A stretch of DNA of 64,000 nucleotides, taken from positions 2,735,501 to 2,799,500 of the forward strand of contig NZ_CP092183.1 of the NCBI RefSeq assembly GCF_023499255.1, written 5' to 3'. Position numbers and translations under genes: made by a program. This DNA comes from Couchioplanes caeruleus. GTDB lineage: Bacteria; Actinomycetota; Actinomycetes; Mycobacteriales; Micromonosporaceae. The notes below the pieces were generated by a model. The model ran no database searches, was not told where the DNA came from, and saw nothing but the letters and a program-made list of their open reading frames with translations. Each line of letters starts with the position of its first letter. Within the stretch, counting starts at the first letter, position 1. Shown here piece by piece: positions 15,586 through 23,924 of the stretch.

Positions 15586-16782
15586 GTGCGCATCGCCATG
15601 ATCTCCGAGCATGCGAGCCCGTTGCCCACGGGCGACTCGGCCGCCGGCGCCCAGCAGAGGCACGTCGCCGAGCTGTCCGCCGCGCTCGCCTCGCTCGGTC
15701 ATGACGTCCGTGTCTACACCCGCCGGGACAACCCGGACCTGCCCGCCATCGTGGCGCTCGGGGACGGCGTCCGCGTCGTGCACGTGCCGGCCGGCCCGGC
15801 CAGGTCGCTGCCCGTCGAGACGCTCCTGCCGCACATGGGCGACTTCGCCCAGTGGCTGCGGACGGAGTGGCGCGACACCGACTGGCTGCCCGACGTCGCG
15901 CACGCCCACTTCTGGACCAGCGGTCTCGCGGCCGTCACCGCCGCGCGGCAGGTCGGGATCCCGGTCGTGCAGTCGTTCCACGAGCTCGGCCAGGGCGAGA
16001 CGGCCGGCGGCGCGTCGCGGACCGGGTACGAGCGTGCCCTCGGCCGCGCGGTCGACAAGGTCGTGGCGCAGACCCAGGACGAGGCGCTCGGCCTGGTCCG
16101 CCTCGGCGTGCCGCGGGCCCGGCTCACCGTGGTCCCGGCCGGCGTCGACAGCGACCGGTTCACCCCGGACGGCCCCGTCGTCGAGCGTGACCCCGAGCGG
16201 CCCCGCATCCTGTCGGTGGGGCGTCTCGTCGAGCACAAGGGCTTCGGCGACCTGATCCAGGCCATGCGGTACGTGCCCGGCGCCGAGTGCGTCGTCGTGG
16301 GCGGCCCGACGGCCCAGCAGCTGGCCGCCGACCCGCACGCCAAGAAGCTGCGGGCGATGGCCGAGCAGTTCAAGGTCGCCGACCGGGTGAAGCTCGTCGG
16401 TGCCGTACCGGCCGAGGACATGCCCCGCTGGTACCGCTCCGCCGACCTGCTCGTGGCGGCGCCGTGGCGCGAGCAGTTCGAGCTCGCGCCGCTCGAGGCG
16501 ATGGCCTGCGGCGTCCCCGTCGTGGGCACGTCCATCGGCGGCCTGAACGAGACCGTCGTCGACGGCCTGACCGGCGACCTGGTGCCGGCCCGCGACCCGC
16601 GCGCGCTCGGCAGCGCGCTGCGCCGGCTGGTCAACGACAAGGTCCGGCGATTCGCGTACGCGACGGCCGCGCTGGACCGGGCCCGTCAGGCGTACTCGTG
16701 GAAGCGCGTCGCCTCGCAGCTCGGCTCCGTCTACTCGGCCGTCTCCGGGCGCCGCAGCAGCGAGGCCGAGGCGGTGGCGTAA
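15586..16782 (+). CDS. GT4-family glycosyltransferase
   Basis: A 398-residue GT-B fold enzyme. GTG 15586 has the strong ribosome site GGAGGAGG. The N-terminal acceptor half opens MRIAMISEHASPLP with the loop GDSAAGAQQRHVAEL; the C-terminal nucleotide-sugar half has ILSVGRLVEHKGF, the donor-binding EX7E motif in REQFELAPLEAMACGVPVV (Glu at both ends) and GGLNETVVDG. It is a retaining transferase by family. The acceptor and donor are not evident and no polysaccharide genes adjoin it. It is divergent from the SRPBCC-SDR pair. Confidence 0.86.
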   Translation: MRIAMISEHASPLPTGDSAAGAQQRHVAELSAALASLGHDVRVYTRRDNPDLPAIVALGDGVRVVHVPAGPARSLPVETLLPHMGDFAQWLRTEWRDTDWLPDVAHAHFWTSGLAAVTAARQVGIPVVQSFHELGQGETAGGASRTGYERALGRAVDKVVAQTQDEALGLVRLGVPRARLTVVPAGVDSDRFTPDGPVVERDPERPRILSVGRLVEHKGFGDLIQAMRYVPGAECVVVGGPTAQQLAADPHAKKLRAMAEQFKVADRVKLVGAVPAEDMPRWYRSADLLVAAPWREQFELAPLEAMACGVPVVGTSIGGLNETVVDGLTGDLVPARDPRALGSALRRLVNDKVRRFAYATAALDRARQAYSWKRVASQLGSVYSAVSGRRSSEAEAVA

Positions 16783-16788
16783 GCCGCA

Positions 16789-16804
16789 TCCACCAACTGG
16801 TGGA
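16789..16804. promoter_or_regulatory. 16-bp palindrome upstream of the ABC exporter
   Basis: TCCACCA and TGGTGGA are perfect 7-bp arms around AC, 60 bp before the ATPase start at 16864 and 6 bp after the glycosyltransferase stop. It may be a regulator operator for the exporter operon or a weak terminator hairpin. Confidence 0.35.
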
Positions 16805-16863
16805 CCGCAGCAGTCGCCCGCCGGTCGATCCGGTGACCGGGGGGCGCCTGTGACGCTCGATGC

Positions 16864-17769
16864 ATGCCAGTCATCGACGTCAAGCACCTCAGCAAACGGT
16901 ACGGCGGCACGGTCGCGGTCGCGGACGTCTCGTTCACCGTCGAGGCCGGGGAGATCTTCGGCATCCTCGGCCCGAACGGCGCCGGCAAGACCACCACGGT
17001 CGAGTGCATCGCCGGGCTGCGTACGCCCGACGGCGGCACGGTCAGCGTGCTCGGCCGCGAGCCCCGCGACGCGCGGCTGCGTCAGTCGGTCGGGGTGCAA
17101 CTGCAGGAGAGCTCACTTCCCGACAAGCTGACCGTACGGGAGGCCCTCGAGCTCTGGTCCGCCTTCTACCCGCGGCCCGCCGACTGGCGGCAGCTCGCCG
17201 CCGACCTCGGCCTCACCGCCAAGCTCGGGGAGCGCTACGCCAAGCTGTCCGGCGGCCAGAAGCAGCGGCTGTCCATCGCGCTGGCGCTCGTCGGCAGCCC
17301 CCGGATCGCGATCCTCGACGAGCTCACCACCGGCCTCGACCCGCAGGCGCGCCGCGACACCTGGGAGCTCATCGCCGCGGTCCGCGACCGGGGCGTCACC
17401 ATCGTGCTGGTCACGCACTTCATGGAGGAGGCGGAGCGGCTCTGCGACCGGCTCGCCGTGATCGACTCCGGCGCGGTCGTCGCGCTGGACACCCCGGCCG
17501 GGCTCGTCGCGCGGGTGGCGGCCGAGCAGCGCATCCGCTTCCGGCCGTCCGTACCCGTCGCCGACGAGCTGCTGACCGGCCTGGACGGGGTCCGGGAGGT
17601 CGTGCGGCACGGCCCGCAGATCGAGGTGGTGGGCCACGGCAACGTGCTGCAGGCGGTCACCGCCACCCTCGCCGCGCACGAGATCATCGCCAACGACCTG
17701 CGCGTCGAGCAGGCCAGCCTGGACGACGCGTTCGTCCGGCTGACCGGCCGCGCCGCCGAGGAGGCCTGA
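16864..17769 (+). CDS. ABC transporter ATP-binding protein (drug-export type)
   Basis: A 301-residue ATPase subunit. Walker A is GPNGAGKTTT near residue 38, the signature is LSGGQKQRLS, Walker B with the catalytic Glu is ILDELTTGLDP (Leu in place of the usual Pro, a variant frequent in this subfamily) and the H-loop is VTHFMEEAE. The C-terminal 80 residues are the accessory domain of DrrA/YadG-type exporters. The permease follows 3 bp after its stop, then the kinase and regulator genes, making a four-gene operon for export under two-component control. Substrate unknown; a drug or antibiotic is typical. Confidence 0.92.
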   Translation: MPVIDVKHLSKRYGGTVAVADVSFTVEAGEIFGILGPNGAGKTTTVECIAGLRTPDGGTVSVLGREPRDARLRQSVGVQLQESSLPDKLTVREALELWSAFYPRPADWRQLAADLGLTAKLGERYAKLSGGQKQRLSIALALVGSPRIAILDELTTGLDPQARRDTWELIAAVRDRGVTIVLVTHFMEEAERLCDRLAVIDSGAVVALDTPAGLVARVAAEQRIRFRPSVPVADELLTGLDGVREVVRHGPQIEVVGHGNVLQAVTATLAAHEIIANDLRVEQASLDDAFVRLTGRAAEEA

Positions 17770-17772
17770 GCC

Positions 17773-18513
17773 ATGCCCGTCTTCGTCAAGCTGACCCGCT
17801 CCGAGCTGCGGCTCTACCTGCGCGAGCCGATGCTGGTGTTCTGGGGCCTGATCTTCCCGTCGGTGCTGGTGGTGATCCTCGGCTGCATACCGGCGTTCCG
17901 CGAGCCGAACCCCGACATCGGCGGCCGGCGGGTCATCGACCTGTACGTGGGCATCGCCGTCATCCTGACCGTCGCGATGCTGGCGCTGCAGGTCGCGCCG
18001 GCGGTGCTCGCCACGTACCGGGAACGGGGCATCCTCCGGCGGCTGGCCACGACACCCGCGCCGCCGGCTGCCCTGCTCGGGGCGCAACTGGTGGTGAGCA
18101 TGCTGACGGCCGTGGTGTCGGTCGGCCTGGTCCTGCTCGTGGGGCGGCTCGGCTTCGACGTGCCGTTGCCCGGCCGCCCGGCCGGCTTCCTGCTGGCGTT
18201 CGGGCTCACGGCCGGTGCCGCACTGGCGATCGGGCTGCTCGTCGCCGCGGTGGCGCCGTCGGGCAAGGCCGCCAACGCGATCGGCTCGGTGCTGTTCTTC
18301 CCGACGATGTTCTTCGCGGGTCTCTGGACGCCGCGCGAGGCGTTCCCCGAGGTGCTGCGGCGGATCAGCGACCTCACGCCGCTGGGCGCGGGGGAGCGGG
18401 CGGTCGCCGAGGCGATGAGCGGGTCGTGGCCGTCGTGGGGATCGCTTACCGTACTGGTGGCGTACGTGGTGGTGTTCGGCTTCGCCGCCGCCAGGCTCTT
18501 CCGCTGGGAGTAG
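17773..18513 (+). CDS. ABC-2 type transporter permease
   Basis: A 246-residue membrane subunit with six predicted helices. It opens MPVFVKLTRSELRLYLREPMLVFWGLIFP, where ELRLYLREP is the usual elbow helix of ABC-2 permeases, and has the conserved middle RERGILRRLATTPAPP and the late helix SVLFFPTMFFAGLWTPREAFPEVLRRISDLTPLGAGE. It begins 3 bp after the ATPase gene and must pair with it. It most likely acts as a dimer in the membrane to export a hydrophobic compound. Confidence 0.92.
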   Translation: MPVFVKLTRSELRLYLREPMLVFWGLIFPSVLVVILGCIPAFREPNPDIGGRRVIDLYVGIAVILTVAMLALQVAPAVLATYRERGILRRLATTPAPPAALLGAQLVVSMLTAVVSVGLVLLVGRLGFDVPLPGRPAGFLLAFGLTAGAALAIGLLVAAVAPSGKAANAIGSVLFFPTMFFAGLWTPREAFPEVLRRISDLTPLGAGERAVAEAMSGSWPSWGSLTVLVAYVVVFGFAAARLFRWE

Positions 18514-18520
18514 GACGACG

Positions 18521-19807
18521 ATGCTGGTGGACCGGAACGTCCTGAGGCGGGTCTCGCGCGGCTGGCGTACGCGCCTCGACCAGCGGCTGCGGCTGCTGCC
18601 GTACGTGGCGCTCGCGACCTCGACGCTGCTCGTGGTGCTCGGGCGCGACGAGCCCGACCTGATCCGGCAGCCGCTCCCGGCGTCGTTCGCGGCCGCCGTG
18701 GTGACCGCCGCCTGGCTGCTGTGGTTCACCACGCTGCATCCACAGTGGGAGACCCGCCGGCGGACCATGGCGGTGTACTTCGTCGGCTTCCTCGCGCTGA
18801 CCGCCACCCTCGTCTGGACCAACCCGCTGTACGGCTTCTTCGCCTGGACGGGCTACCTGAACGTCCTGTACCTGCACGGCCGGTGGCGGCTGGCCGGCGC
18901 GGCGTCCGTCGGGGTGTGGACAGCGGTCTCGCAGGTCGGCGGCTTCACCGCGTTCACCGACCGGGACCAGTGGGCGACGCTCGCCGTCTTCATCGCCATC
19001 AACATCACGATCGGTACGGCGATGACGTATCTGTCCATCGTCACCAACGAGCACCACACCCGGCGCGCCGAGGTGGTCGCGCAGCTCGAGGAGGCCAACG
19101 ACAAGCTCGCCGCCGCCCTCGCCGAGAACGCGGGCCTGCACGCGCAACTGCTCGTCCAGGCCCGCGAGGCCGGCGTCCTCGACGAACGCCAGCGCCTCGC
19201 CGGCGAGATCCACGACGTGCTGGCCCAGGGTCTGACCGGCATCGTCACCCAGCTCGAGGCCGCCGACCAGGCCGAGCAGCGCCCGGTGGACCGGCGGAGG
19301 CATCTGGACACGGCGAAGCAGCTGGCCCGCGACAGCCTGGCCGAGGCGCGCCGCTCGGTGCAGGCGCTGCGGCCCCGGCCGCTGGACGCGGCCACGCTGC
19401 CGGACGCGCTCGCCGAGGTGGTGGACGGCTGGTCGGCGCGGCACGGCGTCACGGCCCGCATCATCACCACCGGTACGGCCCATCCGCTGCTGCCGGAGAT
19501 CGAGGCGACGCTGCTGCGGACCGCGCAGGAGGCGCTCGCCAACGTGGCCCGGCACGCCGAGGCCGGCCGGGTGGCGCTCACCCTGTCCTACATGGAGGAC
19601 CTCGTGACCCTCGACGTGCGCGACGACGGCGCCGGCTTCGACCCGCAGGCGCCGCGGGAGGAGGCGTACGAGGGCGGCTACGGCCTGCGGGCCATGCGGG
19701 AACGGGTCCAGCGCATCGCCGGCACCCTGGAGATCGAGTCGGAGCCCGGCGCGGGCACGGCGATCTCGGCGTGCGTCCCGGCGATCCACCTGGGGGCCGC
19801 CGCGTGA
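18521..19807 (+). CDS. Sensor histidine kinase, NarL/DesK type
   Basis: A 428-residue kinase. Residues about 25-185 contain five or six membrane helices with little outside, so the signal is probably sensed within the membrane. A coiled coil (EVVAQLEEANDKLAAALAENA) leads to the HisKA_3 box DERQRLAGEIHDVLAQGLTGI with the phospho-accepting His, and the ATPase domain has TAQEALANVARHA (N box), DVRDDGAGFDP (G1) and GGYGLRAMRERV (G2). Its last four bases overlap the regulator start (GTGA). With the exporter genes upstream it probably forms a drug- or envelope-stress sensing operon. Confidence 0.92.
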   Translation: MLVDRNVLRRVSRGWRTRLDQRLRLLPYVALATSTLLVVLGRDEPDLIRQPLPASFAAAVVTAAWLLWFTTLHPQWETRRRTMAVYFVGFLALTATLVWTNPLYGFFAWTGYLNVLYLHGRWRLAGAASVGVWTAVSQVGGFTAFTDRDQWATLAVFIAINITIGTAMTYLSIVTNEHHTRRAEVVAQLEEANDKLAAALAENAGLHAQLLVQAREAGVLDERQRLAGEIHDVLAQGLTGIVTQLEAADQAEQRPVDRRRHLDTAKQLARDSLAEARRSVQALRPRPLDAATLPDALAEVVDGWSARHGVTARIITTGTAHPLLPEIEATLLRTAQEALANVARHAEAGRVALTLSYMEDLVTLDVRDDGAGFDPQAPREEAYEGGYGLRAMRERVQRIAGTLEIESEPGAGTAISACVPAIHLGAAA

Positions 19808-20454
19808 TCCGGCTGCTCATCGTCGACGACCACCCGGTGGTCCGCGACGGCCTTCGCGGCATGTTCGCCGGCGACGGCCGCTTCGAGGTGTGCGGCGAGG
19901 CGGCCGACGGCACCGAGGCGCTGGCCGTGGCCCGCGCGATCGAGCCGGACGTGGTGCTGATGGACCTGCGGATGCCCGGCATGGACGGCGTCACCACGAT
20001 CCGGGCGCTGCGCGAGCAGGGCTTCACCGCGCGGGTGCTGGTGCTGACCACGTACGACACCGACAGCGACGTGCTGCCGGCGATCAAGGCGGGGGCGACC
20101 GGCTACCTGCTGAAGGACACCCCGCGCGAGGAGCTGTTCCGGGCGGTGGCGGCGGCCTCCCGGGGCGAGTCGGTGCTGTCCCCGGCGGTGGCCGGCCGGC
20201 TCATGGGCGAGCTGCGCTCACCCGCGCGCGAGCCGCTCAGCCAGCGCGAGCTGGAGGTGCTGGGGCTCATCGCGCAGGGGTGCTCCAACAAGGAGGCTGC
20301 GTCGCGGCTGTTCATCAGCGAGGCCACGGTGAAGACGCACCTGCTGCACGCGTACGCGAAGCTCGGTGTCCGCGACCGCGCGGCGGCAGTGGCCGCAGCC
20401 TTCGCTCAGGGCCTGCTGGGCAACGGTCAGGCCTTCCGCGGCTCGCCGCGGTAG
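19804..20454 (+). CDS. NarL/LuxR-family response regulator
   Basis: A 216-residue regulator from GTG 19804. Receiver domain: LLIVDDHPVVRDGL with the acidic pair, phospho-acceptor Asp in VVLMDLRMPGMDG, and the conserved Lys in GYLLKDTPREEL. The LuxR-type DNA-binding domain is LSQRELEVLGLIAQGCSNKE followed by ISEATVKTHLLHAYAKLGV. It is translationally coupled to the kinase and should control the exporter operon. Its final 28 bp overlap the convergent VOC gene, and the last residues (GNGQAFRGSPR) form an extra tail beyond the domain. Confidence 0.93.
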   Translation: MIRLLIVDDHPVVRDGLRGMFAGDGRFEVCGEAADGTEALAVARAIEPDVVLMDLRMPGMDGVTTIRALREQGFTARVLVLTTYDTDSDVLPAIKAGATGYLLKDTPREELFRAVAAASRGESVLSPAVAGRLMGELRSPAREPLSQRELEVLGLIAQGCSNKEAASRLFISEATVKTHLLHAYAKLGVRDRAAAVAAAFAQGLLGNGQAFRGSPR

Positions 20455-20840
20455 GTGCCGAACTGCCACAGGTTGCCCTCGGGATCGCGGGCGGCGAAGT
20501 CGTGCGAGCCGTAATCGGTGTCGTAGGGCTCGCGCAGGATCTCCGCGCCCGCCTTCACCGCGCGCTCGTGGACGGCGTCGACGTGGTCGGTGACGACGTA
20601 GGCGCCGAACGTCCCGGGGCGCAGCGGCCAGGAGTCGTCCGGCTCGTCGCGCTGCGAGCCGAGCATGATCCCGCCGCCCTCGGGCCAGCTCAGCTGGGCG
20701 TGGTCGACCCGGTCGCCGGCGCCGTGCACGACGGTCTCCTCGAACCCGAACGCGTCGACGAGGAACTGGATGAGGGCGCGGGCGTCGCGCGCCCGCAGCG
20801 TGGGCCACACCTGCGGGGGTGGCGTCGTGAGGTCAGTCAT
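20427..20840 (-). CDS. VOC-family (glyoxalase-like) protein
   Basis: A 137-residue vicinal-oxygen-chelate fold protein from ATG 20840. Features are PTLRARDARALIQFLVDAFGFEET, HAQLSWPEGGGIMLGSQ, and the closing strand HDFAARDPEGNLWQFGTYRGEP. The metal-ligand pattern is partial. Such proteins include glyoxalases, dioxygenases and resistance proteins that bind drugs; this one is closest in look to the uncharacterised PhnB/YdfR-like group. It starts inside the end of the AraC gene (8-nt overlap, ATGACTGA) and is therefore likely coupled to it. Confidence 0.85.
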   Translation of the reverse strand: MTDLTTPPPQVWPTLRARDARALIQFLVDAFGFEETVVHGAGDRVDHAQLSWPEGGGIMLGSQRDEPDDSWPLRPGTFGAYVVTDHVDAVHERAVKAGAEILREPYDTDYGSHDFAARDPEGNLWQFGTYRGEPRKA

Positions 20841-21672
20841 GACCACCATGGTCGTCCTCGGCGACCTCCACGGCTTGGACAAAACCGATCTCCTCGGCCA
20901 TCCACTGCGACGGCGGGCAGCCGGCGAAGGCGTGGAACTCCCGCGCAAGGTGCGCCTGGTCGTAGTAGCCGGCCTCGGCCGCCACGCTCGCCAGCCCGAC
21001 GCCGGGCCGCAGCCGGCGCCGCGCCCGGTCGAAGCGGACCACCCGGGCGGCGGCCTTGAGGCCGAGCCCGGTCTCGGCCCGGAACAGCCGGGTGAGATGC
21101 CGGGCGCCCCACCCGGTCTCGGCGGCCAGGGCGGCGACGCTCACCCTGCCGCCGGTGTCCAGCAGGCGGTCGAAGGCGTACGCGACATCCGGGTGCGCGC
21201 CCCCACGCCCGAGCCGGCGCCGCAGCTCCTCGTCCACCGCGGCGAACCGTTGCGCCCAGCCGCGCGCCGCGCGCAGGTGCTCCCGGATCCGGTCCACGGC
21301 CTCGTCGCCCAGCACGGCAGCGGCGTCGACGTCCGTGGCGGCCAGCGCGGCGGCCGGCAGACCGAGCAGGTCACGGCATGCCAGCGGGTGCAGCGCCACC
21401 TGCACGCCGGACTGGAAGCCGTCGTGGGTGATCGTCGCGGGCGTCAGGTGCAGGCCGCCGGCCAGCGCGTCGTAGCGGCCGGGGGACTGACGCGGGTCCG
21501 GGTGGCCGGCGACGACCAGCGGGTCGTCGATCGTGAAGATCAGCGTCAGGTACGGCGAGGGCAGGCCGCGATGCGTACCCGCGGCCACGCCGGCCTGCCG
21601 ATAGCCGGAATACCAGCTCACGTGGGGGCGCAGCGGCGCCGACGGCCGGGCGCGGGCGTACTCGTCGACCAT
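20833..21672 (-). CDS. AraC-family transcriptional regulator
   Basis: About 279 residues (GTG at 21687 would add 5). The N-terminal half is a poorly conserved cupin-like sensing domain (YLTLIFTIDDPLVVAG, HDGFQSGVQVALHPLACRDLLGLP). The C-terminal double helix-turn-helix reads VSVAALAAETGWGARHLTRLF and GLASVAAEAGYYDQAHLAREFHAFAGCPPSQW, the AraC signature. It is transcribed with the overlapping VOC gene, which is a plausible target. The effector is unknown. Confidence 0.9.
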   Translation of the reverse strand: MVDEYARARPSAPLRPHVSWYSGYRQAGVAAGTHRGLPSPYLTLIFTIDDPLVVAGHPDPRQSPGRYDALAGGLHLTPATITHDGFQSGVQVALHPLACRDLLGLPAAALAATDVDAAAVLGDEAVDRIREHLRAARGWAQRFAAVDEELRRRLGRGGAHPDVAYAFDRLLDTGGRVSVAALAAETGWGARHLTRLFRAETGLGLKAAARVVRFDRARRRLRPGVGLASVAAEAGYYDQAHLAREFHAFAGCPPSQWMAEEIGFVQAVEVAEDDHGGHD

Positions 21673-21709
21673 GCCCCAGCTTGGCACCGGCGCCCCCCGC
21701 CGCGCGAGA

Positions 21710-22213
21710 TCAGCCGGCGAGCGCCTTGGCGAGGCCGTCGCGGAACGCCCGCTCGCTCTCGGTCACCTGATCGCCGCCGATGCCGAGCACACCGCCGGTC
21801 GACGCCGCGCCGACCACGCTCTCGGCGATCTCCACCAGCCAGTGCTTGTACGTCTCGGCGTCCGAGGGCTGTGCCTTGACCGCCAGCAGCGCCGACGCCT
21901 CAGCCGCGCGGGCCAGGACGTCCTGGGCGTAGCCGGCCGGGTCGGCGGGCTCGATCGCCGGCATCTCCTCGCCGAGGTCCGGGTCGCCGGTGGCGTCGAG
22001 CACGGCGCCGGCGACCGCGGTCACCAGCGGGCTCGCCGAGCCGCGGGCGTCGGAGATCTGGTCCAGCCCGGCCGCGGTCTCCTGCCGGGTCTTGCGGGCG
22101 CTGTCGGGGGTGGCCGCGCTCGCGGCGGTCAGCACCGACTGGGGGAGGCCGACGAGCAGGCCCCACTCGGCGTCGGTGAAGCCGAACTGGGCGTACAGCG
22201 GTTCGTCCGTCAC
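21710..22213 (-). CDS. Conserved hypothetical protein downstream of recQ-like gene
   Basis: A 167-residue soluble protein from GTG 22213 with GAGGA upstream (VTDEPLYAQFGFTDAEWGLLVGLP). The composition is Ala-rich and helical, with a Gly-rich middle (GAASTGGVLGIGGDQVTESE) and an Asp/Glu-rich loop. The pattern of short helices resembles TerB-like tellurite-resistance folds only loosely, and I would not assign it. It begins 13 bp after the helicase stop on the same strand, so the two are co-transcribed. Confidence 0.7.
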   Translation of the reverse strand: MTDEPLYAQFGFTDAEWGLLVGLPQSVLTAASAATPDSARKTRQETAAGLDQISDARGSASPLVTAVAGAVLDATGDPDLGEEMPAIEPADPAGYAQDVLARAAEASALLAVKAQPSDAETYKHWLVEIAESVVGAASTGGVLGIGGDQVTESERAFRDGLAKALAG

Positions 22214-22226
22214 GGGATTCCTCACT

Positions 22227-23873
22227 TCACTTCGGGTTCTCGGGGACCAGCAGAGCATTCTCCTCGACGACGGGTACGGAGAGGGTCTTGTAACCCACCT
22301 CCTCGAACAGAACCGTCACCCGGTCCTCCTCGTAGCCCATCACCATGCCGGGACCCCACTCGGCGTGCCGTACGGTGCTGTGCACGGCGAACGGCACATC
22401 GCCCGTCGCCTCCTCGACCTGCTCGGCCACGCCTTCCACGCAGTTGTCGCAGTGGCCGCAGGGCTTCTTCGTCTCCTCGCCGAAGTACGCCAGCAGCGTC
22501 ATCGTGCGGCAGGCGCGGGCCTGGGCGAAGGCGCGCATCATGTCGGTGCGCGAGCGCTGCACGGTCTGCTGGCGCTCGTATTCGGCGACCGCCCGTTCGG
22601 CCGCCTTGGCGGGCAGCGGGGCGTAACGCGGCACGGTCCAGTTGTTGCCGTCGCCGGCCTTCGCGGCGCCGACCTGTTCGAGCAGGCCCAGGAACTGGCC
22701 GAGTTTGCGCGGGCCGAGGCCGGTCTTCTCCTTGAGGGCGGTCTTGGTGGCCGGGCCGGCGCGCAGGGCGGCGGCGAGCTCGCGCAGCTCGGTGACGTCG
22801 GGGCTGCCGCCGGAGAAGAACCGCTGGATGCCCTCGTCCTCGGCGCGCCACAGCAGCAGCGCGCGGGCGGGTTCGCCGTCGCGGCCCATCCGGCCGATCT
22901 CCTGGAAGTAGCTGTCCGGGGAGTCGGGCAGGGCGACGTGGGCGACCCAGCGGATGTTGGGCTTGTCGATGCCCATGCCGAACGCCGAGGTCGCCACCAT
23001 GATGTCGACCTTGTCGGCCGTGAAGTCCTCGTGCCGCTGCTCGCGGGCGCCGGCCGCCATGCCGCCGTGGTAGAAATCCGCGGAGTACCCGGCCTGGGTC
23101 AGCCGCTCGGCCAGCTCCTCGGCGGCCCGGCGGGTCGCCACGTAGATGATGCCGGGCCGCGGCGCCTCGTCGAGCAGGGCGGTCAGCCGCCGCCACCGGT
23201 AGTCCTCGTCCGGGCAGTACGCCACCTCGAGGAACAGGTTGCTGCGGTCCAGCCCGGAGACGTGGATCTCCGGCCGGTGCAGGCCCAGGCGCTCGATGAT
23301 GTCGTCGCGCACCGGCGGCGAGGCGGTCGCGGTGAGCGCCAGCACCGGCGGGCGGCCGATGCCCTTGATCAGGTGCCCGATCTGCAGGTAGTCAGGGCGG
23401 AAGTCGTGGCCCCACGCCGAGATGCAGTGCGCCTCGTCGATGGCGACCAGCCCGGGGCGCAGGGCGCGCACCTCGGCCAGCCGCTCCGGGTCGCTGAGCT
23501 GTTCCGGTGTGATGAACAGGAACTCGGCCCGGCCCTCCTGGATCTCCCGGATGGCCTCGCGCTGCTGCGCCGGGGTCTCGGCGGAGCTGACCCGCACGGC
23601 CCTCGTCTTCGGGTCGCCGGAGGCGTTGAGCGCGGCGATCTGGTCCTGCTGCAGGGCCAGCAGCGGTGAGATCACCACTGTCGGCCCGGGCAGCAGGACC
23701 GCCGGGATCTGGTAGATCGCCGACTTGCCGGCGCCGGTGGGCAGCACGACCAGGGCGTCCTTGCGCCGCAGCACGGCGCGCATCGGTTTGAACTGGCCGG
23801 GGCGCAGGGACGGCCATCCGAAGTGCTTGCGGGCGACCCTGCGCAGCCGTGGCCCGTAGACGGGGATCTTCAT
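22227..23873 (-). CDS. RecQ-family ATP-dependent DNA helicase with DUF3553 tail
   Basis: A 548-residue SF2 helicase. Motif 0 is HFGWPSLRPGQ, motif I (Walker A) LPTGAGKSAIYQIPA, motif II DEAHCISAWGHDFRPDY, motif III LTATASP, and motif VI QEIGRMGRDGEPA. The zinc-binding cluster is near residue 450: ACRTMTLLAYFGE and CGHCDNC. The last 60 residues (STVRHAEWGPGMVMGYEEDRVTVLFEEVGYKTL) match DUF3553, in place of an HRDC domain. It is shorter than E. coli RecQ. Family role: unwinding DNA forks and recombination intermediates 3' to 5'. Confidence 0.94.
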   Translation of the reverse strand: MKIPVYGPRLRRVARKHFGWPSLRPGQFKPMRAVLRRKDALVVLPTGAGKSAIYQIPAVLLPGPTVVISPLLALQQDQIAALNASGDPKTRAVRVSSAETPAQQREAIREIQEGRAEFLFITPEQLSDPERLAEVRALRPGLVAIDEAHCISAWGHDFRPDYLQIGHLIKGIGRPPVLALTATASPPVRDDIIERLGLHRPEIHVSGLDRSNLFLEVAYCPDEDYRWRRLTALLDEAPRPGIIYVATRRAAEELAERLTQAGYSADFYHGGMAAGAREQRHEDFTADKVDIMVATSAFGMGIDKPNIRWVAHVALPDSPDSYFQEIGRMGRDGEPARALLLWRAEDEGIQRFFSGGSPDVTELRELAAALRAGPATKTALKEKTGLGPRKLGQFLGLLEQVGAAKAGDGNNWTVPRYAPLPAKAAERAVAEYERQQTVQRSRTDMMRAFAQARACRTMTLLAYFGEETKKPCGHCDNCVEGVAEQVEEATGDVPFAVHSTVRHAEWGPGMVMGYEEDRVTVLFEEVGYKTLSVPVVEENALLVPENPK

Positions 23874-23924
23874 CGAGCGGCCATTGTGCCCACCGGCCGC
23901 GCCGCCGAAACGGCCGGCCGGGGT

